Assembly (NCBI RefSeq): GCF_000564855.1
Contig: NZ_AYXG01000070.1
Span: 1-51,423 of the forward strand
Length of the DNA stretch: 51,423 nucleotides
Direction: 5' to 3'
Source of the DNA: Actinokineospora spheciospongiae
GTDB taxonomy: Bacteria > Actinomycetota > Actinomycetes > Mycobacteriales > Pseudonocardiaceae
Program-made: the position numbers and the translations under genes
In this document: piece by piece, positions 26,640-33,691 of the stretch
Layout of the letters: the number at the start of each line of letters is the position of its first letter
Position numbering within the stretch: the stretch's first letter is position 1
Notes under the pieces: generated by a model
The model's database searches: none
What the model saw: only the letters and a program-made list of their open reading frames with translations
Told to the model about the DNA's origin: nothing

Positions 26640-28159
26640 GAGGCCGCCCCGAGGAACGCCGCCGCCCGCTCACCGGCCAGCAGCGCGGGCGCGTGGGTGT
26701 TGCCGGTGGTCACCGCGGGGAAGATCGAGGCGTCGGCGACGGTGAGGCCGTCCACGCCGCGCACGCGCAGCCGCGGGTCGACCACGGCGTCGGCGTCCAC
26801 GCCCATCTTGCAGGTGCCGACCTGGTGGTGGTAGGTCGAGACCGTGCGGCGCACGTAGGTGTCGAGGTCTTCTGCGCCCGGGTGCGCCTCCACCGAACCC
26901 CACTCCGCGCGCAGGCCCGGGGCGGCGCCGATCTCCCGGCACAGCTCGACCGCGGCGGTGAGGGCGCGCAGGTCGGCGTCGGTGCCCAGGGTGTTCGGGT
27001 CGATGCGCAGCTCGTCGGTGGCCGCCGACCCGGACAGCCGGATGGAGCCGCGGCTGGTGGGGCGGACCAGGCCGGCCTGGAGGGTGAAGCCGCGCATGGG
27101 GCCGGTGGCGCCCTCCGGGTACATCGGGACCGGGAAGTGCAGCGGCTGCACGTCGGGCACCGCCAGGCCGGGCCTGCTGCGCCAGAACAGGTGCGTCTGG
27201 GCCGGGCCCAGGCCCGCCGACGGGCGGCCGGGGTCGCGCTCGGTGGTGAACACGACCGGCACCAGCACGTGGTCGTGCAGGTTGCGCCCGACCCCCGGCA
27301 GGTGCACCAGCGGGGCGACGCCCACCGAGCGCAGGTGCTCGGCGTCGCCGATCCCGGAGAGCATCAGCAGCTTCGGCGACTCGACCGCGCCCGCGCTGAC
27401 GACGACCTCCGCCGCGGTGGCCCGGCGCACCTGCCCGTCGCGGACGTACTCCACGCCGACGCAGCGGGTGCCGTCGAACAGCAGCCTGCTCGCCCGCGCG
27501 TCGGTCTCCACGACGAGGTTCGGGTTGTCGTAGACCGGTTGCAGGTAGGCGACCGCGGAACTGGCGCGGCGACCGCCGGAGATGGTGAACTGCACGCGGG
27601 ACACGCCGTCGGGGACACCGCTGTTGTAGTCCGGGTTGTACCCGATGCCGGTCTCCACCGCCGCGTCCACCAGCGCGTCGTGGATGGGGTCGGTGGCGTA
27701 CTTGCTCAGCACCGGCAGCGGGCCGCCGGTGCCGTGCAGCTCGCTGGCGCCCGCGTCGAAGTCCTCGATGTCGCGGTACACCGGCAGCACGTCGTCCCAC
27801 GCCCACCCGTCGTTGCCCAGGTAGGCCCAGTGGTCGTAGTCGGCCGCCGCGCCGCGGGCGTAGACCATCGCGTTGAGCGAGCCCGACCCGCCCACGACCC
27901 GCCCGCGTGGCCAGTGCAGGCGGCGGCCCGCCGCGTGCTCCTGCGGGTCGGTCCGGTAGGCCCAGTCGCGCGGGCCGAACCACAGCTCGCCGAAGCGGCG
28001 CGGGTCGTGGATGGTCTCGTCGGTGTCGCGCCCGCCCGCCTCCAGCAGCAGCACGCGCGCGCCCCGGTCGACCATCCGCCGCGCCACCACGCACCCAGCC
28101 GATCCGGCGCCCACGACGATCACGTCGTGGGAGCGGTCCTGTGCGGTCGATCCGGTCAC
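26636..28159 (-). CDS. GMC-family FAD oxidoreductase
   Basis: 507 residues. The N-terminal dinucleotide fold reads DVIVVGAGSAGCVVARRM and LLLEAGG; the GMC signature is in HWPRGRVVGGSGSLNAMVY. The second signature lies in VVVSAGAVESPKLLMLSGIG, and the C-terminal catalytic pair is in STYHHQVGTCKMG (His) and VTTGNTHAPALLAGERAA (Asn/His region). These enzymes oxidise alcohols such as choline or glucose to aldehydes using FAD. In this cluster it could oxidise a hydroxyl in the product or act on the reduced terminus left by the TR domain; both are inferences. The start GTG 28159 lies 19 bases after the KS stop, within the same operon. Confidence 0.92.
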   Translation of the reverse strand: MTGSTAQDRSHDVIVVGAGSAGCVVARRMVDRGARVLLLEAGGRDTDETIHDPRRFGELWFGPRDWAYRTDPQEHAAGRRLHWPRGRVVGGSGSLNAMVYARGAAADYDHWAYLGNDGWAWDDVLPVYRDIEDFDAGASELHGTGGPLPVLSKYATDPIHDALVDAAVETGIGYNPDYNSGVPDGVSRVQFTISGGRRASSAVAYLQPVYDNPNLVVETDARASRLLFDGTRCVGVEYVRDGQVRRATAAEVVVSAGAVESPKLLMLSGIGDAEHLRSVGVAPLVHLPGVGRNLHDHVLVPVVFTTERDPGRPSAGLGPAQTHLFWRSRPGLAVPDVQPLHFPVPMYPEGATGPMRGFTLQAGLVRPTSRGSIRLSGSAATDELRIDPNTLGTDADLRALTAAVELCREIGAAPGLRAEWGSVEAHPGAEDLDTYVRRTVSTYHHQVGTCKMGVDADAVVDPRLRVRGVDGLTVADASIFPAVTTGNTHAPALLAGERAAAFLGAAS

Positions 28160-28178
28160 TGTGCCGCTCCTGTCGGGG

Positions 28179-29402
28179 TCAGGCGGAGGTGAAGACCAGG
28201 ACGGCGTTCTGGCCGCCGAAGCCGAAGGAGTTGCTCAGCGCGACCTCGGTCCGCTGCGCGCGCGGCGCCCCGGTGACGACGTCGAGTTCGACCTTCGGGT
28301 CCTGGTTGGCCAGGTTGGCCGTGGGCGGGACGGTGGAGTTCTCGATGGTCAGCACGGTCAGCGCCGCCTCGATCGCCCCGGCGGCGCCGAGGGTGTGCCC
28401 CACGACGCCCTTGGTGGAGGTGACCGCGGCCCGGTGGCCGAGCAGGTCGCGCAGCACCGCGGCCTCGGTCTGGTCGTTGAGCGGGGTCGAGGTGCCGTGC
28501 GCGTTGACGTGGTCGACGTCGTCCGGGCCGACCCCGGCGGCGGTCATCGCCATCCGGGTGGCCTGCTTGACGCCGCGGCCCTCGGGGTCGGGCTGGGTCA
28601 TGTGGAAGGCGTCGGCGGAAGCGCCGTACCCGGCCACCCTGGCCCGCACCTTCGCGCCGCGGGCGCGGGCGTCGGCCTCGCGCTCGAGCACCAGGATGCC
28701 GCTGCCCTCGCCGACGACGAACCCGTCGCGGTCGACGTCGAAGGGCCGGGAGGCGGCGCCCGGGTCGTCCAGCCTGCGCGAGAGCGCGCCCATCTGGGCG
28801 AAGCCGGTGACGATGAGCGGGCTGACCCCGGCCTCGGCGCCACCGGTGATCACGACGTCGCACACGTCGTCGCGCAGCAGCGACAGCGCGGTGCCGATCG
28901 CGGTGGCCCCGGAGGCGCACGCGGTGGCGGTGACGAAGTTGGGGCCGGTCGCCTTGAGGTCCATGGCCAGGTGGCCCGCGACCATGTTGGGCACCAGCAT
29001 CGGGATCAGCAGCGCCGAGACCGAGGTCGCCCCGGTCTCCACCAACTTGCGGTGCTGCTGCTCCCAGGTGCTCACCCCGCCCAGGCCGCAGCCGATCACG
29101 ACACCGACCCGGGCGCCGTCCCAGGTGTCCGGGTCCAGTCCGGCGTCGGCGACGGCCTCGCGGGCGGCCACGATGGCGAGCTGCACGAACCGGTCGTGGC
29201 TGAGCGAGCTGCGCCGACCCACCAGCTTGTTCGCCGAGAAGTCCGGCACCGTGCAGGCGATGTCGACCGGGAGGCCCGCCAGGGCGGGGGCGTGCGCGGC
29301 GGTGGAGACCCCCGAGCACACCCCCGCCCAGCTCGCCTCGGCGCCGATCCCGGCCGCGGTCACCAGGCCCAGCCCGGTGACCGCGATCGACGCGTCGTTC
29401 AC
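28179..29402 (-). CDS. Beta-ketoacyl-ACP synthase, KAS II/FabF-like
   Basis: 407 residues. The catalytic Cys162 is in VTATACASGATAIG; the two histidines are in VNAHGTSTPLND (His302) and KGVVGHTLGAAG (His336); FGFGGQNAVLVF closes the fold. All catalytic residues of an extending KS are present, so this is not a chain-length-factor homologue. The GTG start overlaps the ACP stop by four bases (GTGA). With the ACP and KSIII it makes a discrete type II set lacking ketoreductase and malonyltransferase, which must come from primary metabolism or be unnecessary. It may elongate a short acyl group for the NRPS product. Confidence 0.93.
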   Translation of the reverse strand: MNDASIAVTGLGLVTAAGIGAEASWAGVCSGVSTAAHAPALAGLPVDIACTVPDFSANKLVGRRSSLSHDRFVQLAIVAAREAVADAGLDPDTWDGARVGVVIGCGLGGVSTWEQQHRKLVETGATSVSALLIPMLVPNMVAGHLAMDLKATGPNFVTATACASGATAIGTALSLLRDDVCDVVITGGAEAGVSPLIVTGFAQMGALSRRLDDPGAASRPFDVDRDGFVVGEGSGILVLEREADARARGAKVRARVAGYGASADAFHMTQPDPEGRGVKQATRMAMTAAGVGPDDVDHVNAHGTSTPLNDQTEAAVLRDLLGHRAAVTSTKGVVGHTLGAAGAIEAALTVLTIENSTVPPTANLANQDPKVELDVVTGAPRAQRTEVALSNSFGFGGQNAVLVFTSA

Positions 29403-29659
29403 GAGGACTTCGCCGCCGTGGCCTCGAGGACCTGCGCGGCGATGGCCTCGGCGGCGTGGCCGATGGTGTCGCGCGGGGACGCGGTGTCCTCGCTGATCTC
29501 CACCCCGGTCTCGGTCTGGATGACGACCAGCAGCTCGACCAGGAACAGCGAGTCCATGTCCAGGTCCTCGAAGGTCACCTCGGGGGAGATCTCGGCGCGG
29601 TCGACCTCGAAGCGGGTGACCAGCAGGTCGACGAGGGTGTCGTACATGGGTGAGGTCAT
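29399..29659 (-). CDS. Acyl carrier protein
   Basis: 86 residues. The phosphopantetheine site is EDLDMDSLFLVELL with Ser37, replacing the more common DSL context only slightly. A second helix (EISEDTASPRDTIGHAAEAI) completes the four-helix fold. It is translationally coupled on both sides: its ATG overlaps the KSIII stop (ATGA) and its stop overlaps the KS GTG. Acidic overall, as expected. It presumably carries the chain made by the flanking ketosynthases. Confidence 0.93.
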   Translation of the reverse strand: MTSPMYDTLVDLLVTRFEVDRAEISPEVTFEDLDMDSLFLVELLVVIQTETGVEISEDTASPRDTIGHAAEAIAAQVLEATAAKSS

Positions 29660-30750
29660 CGGGTGCTCTCCTCGGATCGGGATTGGGATCGGGACAGGGG
29701 TGGTGCCGTGGGTGTGCTCTGCGCGGGCCCGGCCAGGTTCGGCCAGGTCAGCACGGTGGAGCCCCAGGTGAGCCCGCCGCCGAAGGCGGTGAGCAGCAGC
29801 CGGTCGCCGGTGTGCAGGCGCCCGGCCGCCCTGGCCTGGTCCAGGGCCAGCGGGATGGAGGCCGCGGAGGTGTTGCCGACCTCGGCGATGTTGGTGATGC
29901 TGCGCTCGCGCGGGACGCCGATGTCGTCGGCGAGCCGGTTGAGGATGCGGATGTTGGCCTGGTGCCCGACCAGGTGGTCCACCTCGTCGACCCGCCACCC
30001 GGCCGAGTCGAGCACGGCGCGGGAGGACTTGGCCATGTGCCGCACGGCCTGCCAGAAGACCTGCTTGCCCGCCATGGCGAAGTAGCGATCGCCCGGCTCG
30101 GCCGGGCGACCAGACAGCCGCTGCTCGGCGCCGCCGCCGCGCACGGTGATCAGGTCCACGCCGTCGCCGTCGCTGCCCAGGTCGAACGGGCCGACGGCGC
30201 CGGGCTCGTCCGGGTCGCCCGCGCGCAGCACGACCGCGCCCGCGGCGTCGCCGAAGATGACCGAGGTGGTGCGGTCGGCCGGGTCCAGGATGCTGGAGTA
30301 GGTCTCCGCGCCCACCAGCAGCACCCGGCGCGCCGCGCCCGCGGCGATCAGCCCGGTCGCGGTGGCCAGGCCGTAGACGAAACCGGTGCACACCGCCGAG
30401 ACGTCGAACGCGGCGGCGCCGGAGAGGCCGAGCTTGGCGGCCACCACCGGGGCGGTGCCGGGGCACGGGCGGTCGGGGGTGGTGGTGGCGACCACCACCG
30501 TGTCCACCGCGTCCACACCGGACGGGTCGGCGTCGGCGAGGGCGCGGGCGCCCGCCGCGGCGGCCAGGTCCGAGGTGGTGGTGCCGGGATCGGTGAAGTG
30601 CCGGGCGCCGATGCCGGTGCGGGTGCGAATCCACTCGTCGGAGGTGTCCAGGGTGGCGCTGAGCATGTCGTTGCTGACTCGGCGCGCGGGCAGGAAGCTG
30701 CCCGTGCCGCACAGGACCGCGGCCCGCGCCGGAGCTGGCGGTGCTGCCAC
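29656..30750 (-). CDS. Beta-ketoacyl-ACP synthase III (FabH-like)
   Basis: 364 residues from GTG 30750, which is preceded by a strong AAGGAGG; the frame is open further upstream but without homology. Catalytic Cys121 is in DVSAVCTGFVYGL, His263 in HLVGHQANIRIL and Asn293 in AEVGNTSAASIPLAL. It would start a type II chain from an acyl-CoA and malonyl-ACP, or act as an acyltransferase, as some KSIII paralogues in biosynthetic clusters do. It heads a five-gene leftward operon (KSIII, ACP, KS, GMC oxidoreductase, MFS) driven from the shared regulatory region at 30789-30897. Confidence 0.93.
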   Translation of the reverse strand: MAAPPAPARAAVLCGTGSFLPARRVSNDMLSATLDTSDEWIRTRTGIGARHFTDPGTTTSDLAAAAGARALADADPSGVDAVDTVVVATTTPDRPCPGTAPVVAAKLGLSGAAAFDVSAVCTGFVYGLATATGLIAAGAARRVLLVGAETYSSILDPADRTTSVIFGDAAGAVVLRAGDPDEPGAVGPFDLGSDGDGVDLITVRGGGAEQRLSGRPAEPGDRYFAMAGKQVFWQAVRHMAKSSRAVLDSAGWRVDEVDHLVGHQANIRILNRLADDIGVPRERSITNIAEVGNTSAASIPLALDQARAAGRLHTGDRLLLTAFGGGLTWGSTVLTWPNLAGPAQSTPTAPPLSRSQSRSEESTR

Positions 30751-30788
30751 GTCGGTCCTCCTTCGGGCAGGGTCGGGGTTTCGGGTCC

Positions 30789-30897
30789 AGCCTGTGCCCC
30801 GGCGCTGACGGCGCGTTGACGCGGCGGTGACGCAGTGCCGGGGCGACCTCACCGTCACCCCGCCGTCACCGTGCGGTCAGCGCCGGGGCCCTAGCAT
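30789..30897. promoter_or_regulatory. Symmetric divergent SARP-type operator/promoter
   Basis: Left half: TGACG occurs at 30806, 30817 and 30828, exactly 11 bases apart. Right half: its complement (CGTCA, CGTCA, then GGTCA) starts at 30853, 30864 and 30875, again 11 apart. The two sets face each other. To the right, TAGCAT at 30892-30897 fits a -10 for maoC, about ten bases beyond the last repeat; to the left, CAGGCT (complement of 30789-30794) is at a mirror-image distance for the KSIII operon. Three heptamers at 11-base spacing just upstream of a -10 are the textbook layout of SARP sites. PhoP boxes also use 11-base repeats (GTTCACC-like) and are the main alternative. Confidence 0.7.
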
Positions 30898-30990
30898 TCG
30901 GCTCGTCCGGGGGGAAACGGGCCCGCCGCGGTGGCGGCCCCCGTGCCGGACAGTCCCATGTAGACAACTCCACGAGACCGGAGCGGTGCG

Positions 30991-31497
30991 ATGAGGATCT
31001 TCCAGGGCGTGGGCGAGCTGTCCGCCGCCGCGGGCGAGGACCTGGGGGTCAGCGCCTGGCACGAGGTCACCCAGGCCGAGGTGGACCTGTTCGCCGAGGC
31101 CACCGGGGACCGGCAGTGGATTCACACCGACCCCGAGCGCGCCGCCACCGGCCCGTTCGGGCGCACCGTCGCCCACGGGTACTACCTGCTGTCGGTGTTC
31201 CCGGCGCTGCTCGACGAGGTGTTCGCCATCCGGGGCGTCGGGTCGGTGGTCAACACCGGCGTCGACGCGCTGCGCTTCCACCGGCCGGTGCCGGTCGGCA
31301 GCCGCATCCGGGCCATGGCCCGGCTCGCCGAGGTGCGGGTGAGCAGGCGCGGGGTGGCCGAGCTGGAGGTGGAGGCGGGCATCCACGTCGAGGGGATGCC
31401 CGAGCCCGCCGCCACCGCCGTCCTGCACAGCATGGTCCGGCCGCCGCGCGGCGCGGCGGTGGCCGGTGCGGCCCCCGCCGCCGCCGCGACCGGCTGA
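30991..31497 (+). CDS. MaoC-like (R)-hydratase/dehydratase
   Basis: 168 residues, a single hot-dog domain. The catalytic pair lies in FAEATGDRQWIHTDPERA (Asp and His with the usual D-x5-H-like spacing), followed by GPFGRTVAHGYYLLSVFP, the MaoC consensus. A variable Ala-rich tail ends the protein. The family hydrates or dehydrates 3-hydroxyacyl thioesters. Divergent from the KSIII operon through the shared operator, it probably supplies the dehydration step for the chain made there. ATG 30991 follows GGAG. It converges on the SARP gene with 23 bases between stops. Confidence 0.88.
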   Translation: MRIFQGVGELSAAAGEDLGVSAWHEVTQAEVDLFAEATGDRQWIHTDPERAATGPFGRTVAHGYYLLSVFPALLDEVFAIRGVGSVVNTGVDALRFHRPVPVGSRIRAMARLAEVRVSRRGVAELEVEAGIHVEGMPEPAATAVLHSMVRPPRGAAVAGAAPAAAATG

Positions 31498-31510
31498 CCC
31501 GGCGGGTCAG
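31494..31510. terminator. Small hairpin between maoC and the SARP gene
   Basis: A perfect 7-bp inverted repeat (CTGACCC, loop GGC, GGGTCAG) overlaps the maoC stop. It is followed by a second short stem at 31509-31521. Weak, but it sits between convergent genes. Confidence 0.4.
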
Positions 31511-31520
31511 CCCGTGGGGC

Positions 31521-32321
31521 TCACCTGGCGGCCAGCGACTCGCGCTGCGACCACCAGATCGCCGACGGCAGGACCAGACCCGGGTCCTGGGCCAGGACGT
31601 CGGCGTGCAGGCGCTTGAGCGCCGCCGACGGCTCCAGGCCCAGCTCGGTGTCGAGGTGGCGGCGGTTGCGCTGGAACAGCTCCAGCGCCTCGCACTGCCT
31701 GCCGGTGCGGTAGAGCGCCAGCATCAGCAGCTCGCAGAACCGCTCGCGCAGCGGGTGCTGCTCCACCAGTTGGCTCAGCTCGGCCACCGCGTCGCGCTCG
31801 CGGCCGACGAGGAGCCAGGCCGCGGCCAGGTCCTCCCAGGCGGTGAGCCTGCGCTCGTCGAACAGCGCCGCCGCGCCGCGGCAGCGCAGGCCGTCGCCCG
31901 CGTCCAGCAGGGCCGGGCCGCGCCAGAGCCGCAGCGCCGCGCGCAGCGCGGTGATGGCGCGCTCCGGGTCGGCGCGCACGTCGGCCGCGCCGCGGGCGGC
32001 GAGGTCGAGGAAGCGGTTGGCGTCCACGCTCTCGGCGGGGATGTCGAGCAGGTAGCCGTTGCGCATCGCGCGCAGCCTGCTCTCCCGCCGGTCCGGGCCG
32101 TCGACGACCTTGCGCAGCCGGGTGGCGTGGGCCTGCATCGCGTTGCGCGAGTTGCCCAGCCGGTGCCCGGACCACAGCTCGTCGGCCAGCTCGCCGTGCG
32201 AGATCGCCCGCCCCACGTCCAGGGCCAGCGTCGCCAGCAGGGCGCGCACCTTGTGCGACCCGATGCGGCGCTGCTCGCCGTCGACGGTGACCGTGACTGT
32301 GCCCAGGATTTCGATCTGCAC
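31521..32321 (-). CDS. SARP-family transcriptional activator
   Basis: 266 residues: an OmpR-type winged-helix DNA-binding domain (residues about 1-95, IGSHKVRALLATLALDVGRA, ELADELWSG, then RLRKVVD) followed by the BTAD domain (about 100-250, with LTAWEDLAAAWLLVGRERDA and ELFQRNRRHLDTELGLEPSA). This is the size of compact cluster-situated SARPs. The GTG at 32321 is preceded by GAGGAG; an ATG six codons upstream (32339) is the alternative. It likely binds the 11-bp repeats at 30805-30881 and activates both flanking operons; control of the NRPS operon is inferred. Confidence 0.92.
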   Translation of the reverse strand: MQIEILGTVTVTVDGEQRRIGSHKVRALLATLALDVGRAISHGELADELWSGHRLGNSRNAMQAHATRLRKVVDGPDRRESRLRAMRNGYLLDIPAESVDANRFLDLAARGAADVRADPERAITALRAALRLWRGPALLDAGDGLRCRGAAALFDERRLTAWEDLAAAWLLVGRERDAVAELSQLVEQHPLRERFCELLMLALYRTGRQCEALELFQRNRRHLDTELGLEPSAALKRLHADVLAQDPGLVLPSAIWWSQRESLAAR

Positions 32322-32774
32322 GGCACTCCTCGTGACCATACGAATAACAATGGTGACAAACGGTGATGGAAAATGTTCTCGGCGCCGATCCGGCGACACC
32401 GACGCAATGGTTGACGTCGATATCGAACCTGTCAAGAGGAATATCATTGTCGAGCAGGTGGGGCAGCTTGGTGAGAATTCCCGAGAAGGGTGCCCGCTGC
32501 TGCGAACGCGCGGTACCCTTCGGCCGAACGACGGTAGGGAATGCCTCCCTCCTGGTGTCGGAACCTGGGGAATCCCAGGGAATCCCCGGGGGTGTGCAGG
32601 GTTATCCCCAGTGCGACCCAGGGTGTCGGGTGCGGTAATCATTCGGGGCCACAAATGCGCGCGGCGACGTCGGAAGCGATTTAAATTCTTCCGGCGCCCG
32701 GTGTTCGGGACGGGGCGCCAGGTGATTTTTCGGACATATTGTTCGTGCTCATACTGCGATCGGAGTATCGGAAG
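32322..32774. promoter_or_regulatory. AT-richer divergent region between the SARP gene and the NRPS operon
   Basis: This 453-base region is clearly less GC-rich than its surroundings and contains no supported gene. It should hold the SARP promoter (leftward) and the main NRPS operon promoter (rightward). Seen: an inverted pair TTGAC (32411) and GTCAA (32431); a direct repeat GAATCCC at 32570 and 32580; GGTGA at 32352 and 32362. None keeps the 11-base spacing seen at 30805-30881. A rightward promoter could use the AT-rich tract at 32731-32760. Confidence 0.45.
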
Positions 32775-33635
32775 ATGACGCGTGCGGCCGCGGCGGTCGA
32801 CAACCGACCGGTGCCCAGGCTCGACCACGTGATGGTCCTGCTCGACGCCGAGACCCACCGGGCGATCGAGGAGACCGGTTTCCTGGCCGAGCGCCTCGGC
32901 CGGATCAAGGTGAAGAAGGCCGACAGCTCGGTGGCGGGGCAGTACTCCACCCTGGGCATCGCCGGGCGCAGCACCCTGGTCGAGCTGTTCGGCGCGGAGA
33001 TGCCCGGCTCGGCCCCGCTCAGCGGCGGGCTGGTGTTCTCCTTCGAGGAGCCCGGTTCCTCGCCGGGGGCCCGCGCGCTGCTGGACGCGACCGGAACCGT
33101 GCGCCACCACCACGACCTGGTCCGCCGGGTGGTCGAGGGGCACGAGGAACCGCAGCCCTGGTACCACCTGATCAACGTCGACCTCGGCGCGGGCAACCCG
33201 CTGCTGCTGTTCCTCAACGAGGTCACCCCGGAGTACTTCGCCTCCCTCGGCGCGGTCGCCGAGCCGGACGGGGCGATGCGCCGCGCGGCCTACCTCAACG
33301 CCGTGCTGGGCCGCCCGGCCGACCCGGCGTCGCTGCTGCGCGACATCTCGGGGGTGACCCTGCTCGTCGGCGCCGACCGCGCCGCCGCGCTCGCCGCCGC
33401 CCTGGCGCCCTTCGGCTGGGTGCCGACCGAGGGCGTGGAGGGCACCGAGCTGGTCGGCCCCGGCCTGACCATCGGCCTGCGGGTCGGCGACTGGCCGCGC
33501 GAGCGGGTCGCCGAGATCCACCTCGACCTCGAACCCGGCGCCTGGACCGACGACGTGCCCGCCGAACTGGTCTTCGGCCCCACTTCGCGGCTGGTGTTCA
33601 CCGGCCCCACCGCCGCCACCTGGCACTTCGCCTGA
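32775..33635 (+). CDS. DUF5829/VOC-like protein heading the NRPS operon
   Basis: 286 residues. The start (VPRLDHVMVLLDAETHRAIE) and AGRSTLVELFG resemble DUF5829, a glyoxalase-fold (VOC-like) family, recalled rather than searched. A second similar half occurs after PWYHLINVDLGAG. Classical VOC metal ligands are not obvious, so enzymatic activity is uncertain; a binding, resistance or tailoring function is possible. ATG 32775 has GGAG and GGAA just upstream. It lies 56 bases before the first NRPS, so it is probably the first gene of that operon. Confidence 0.65.
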   Translation: MTRAAAAVDNRPVPRLDHVMVLLDAETHRAIEETGFLAERLGRIKVKKADSSVAGQYSTLGIAGRSTLVELFGAEMPGSAPLSGGLVFSFEEPGSSPGARALLDATGTVRHHHDLVRRVVEGHEEPQPWYHLINVDLGAGNPLLLFLNEVTPEYFASLGAVAEPDGAMRRAAYLNAVLGRPADPASLLRDISGVTLLVGADRAAALAAALAPFGWVPTEGVEGTELVGPGLTIGLRVGDWPRERVAEIHLDLEPGAWTDDVPAELVFGPTSRLVFTGPTAATWHFA

Positions 33636-33691
33636 CCGTCCACACCGGACCCAGCAGTCCTCGTTCCCCCGAACACCCTGCCGCCCACCGC

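Noticed and set aside
28179..29402. Chain-length factor of an aromatic type II PKS
   Set aside because: The catalytic Cys and both His are present, and only one KS of this type exists.
32345..32370. A second SARP site next to the SARP gene itself (two GGTGA motifs)
   Set aside because: The spacing is 10 rather than 11 bases and there is no third repeat, so support is too weak.
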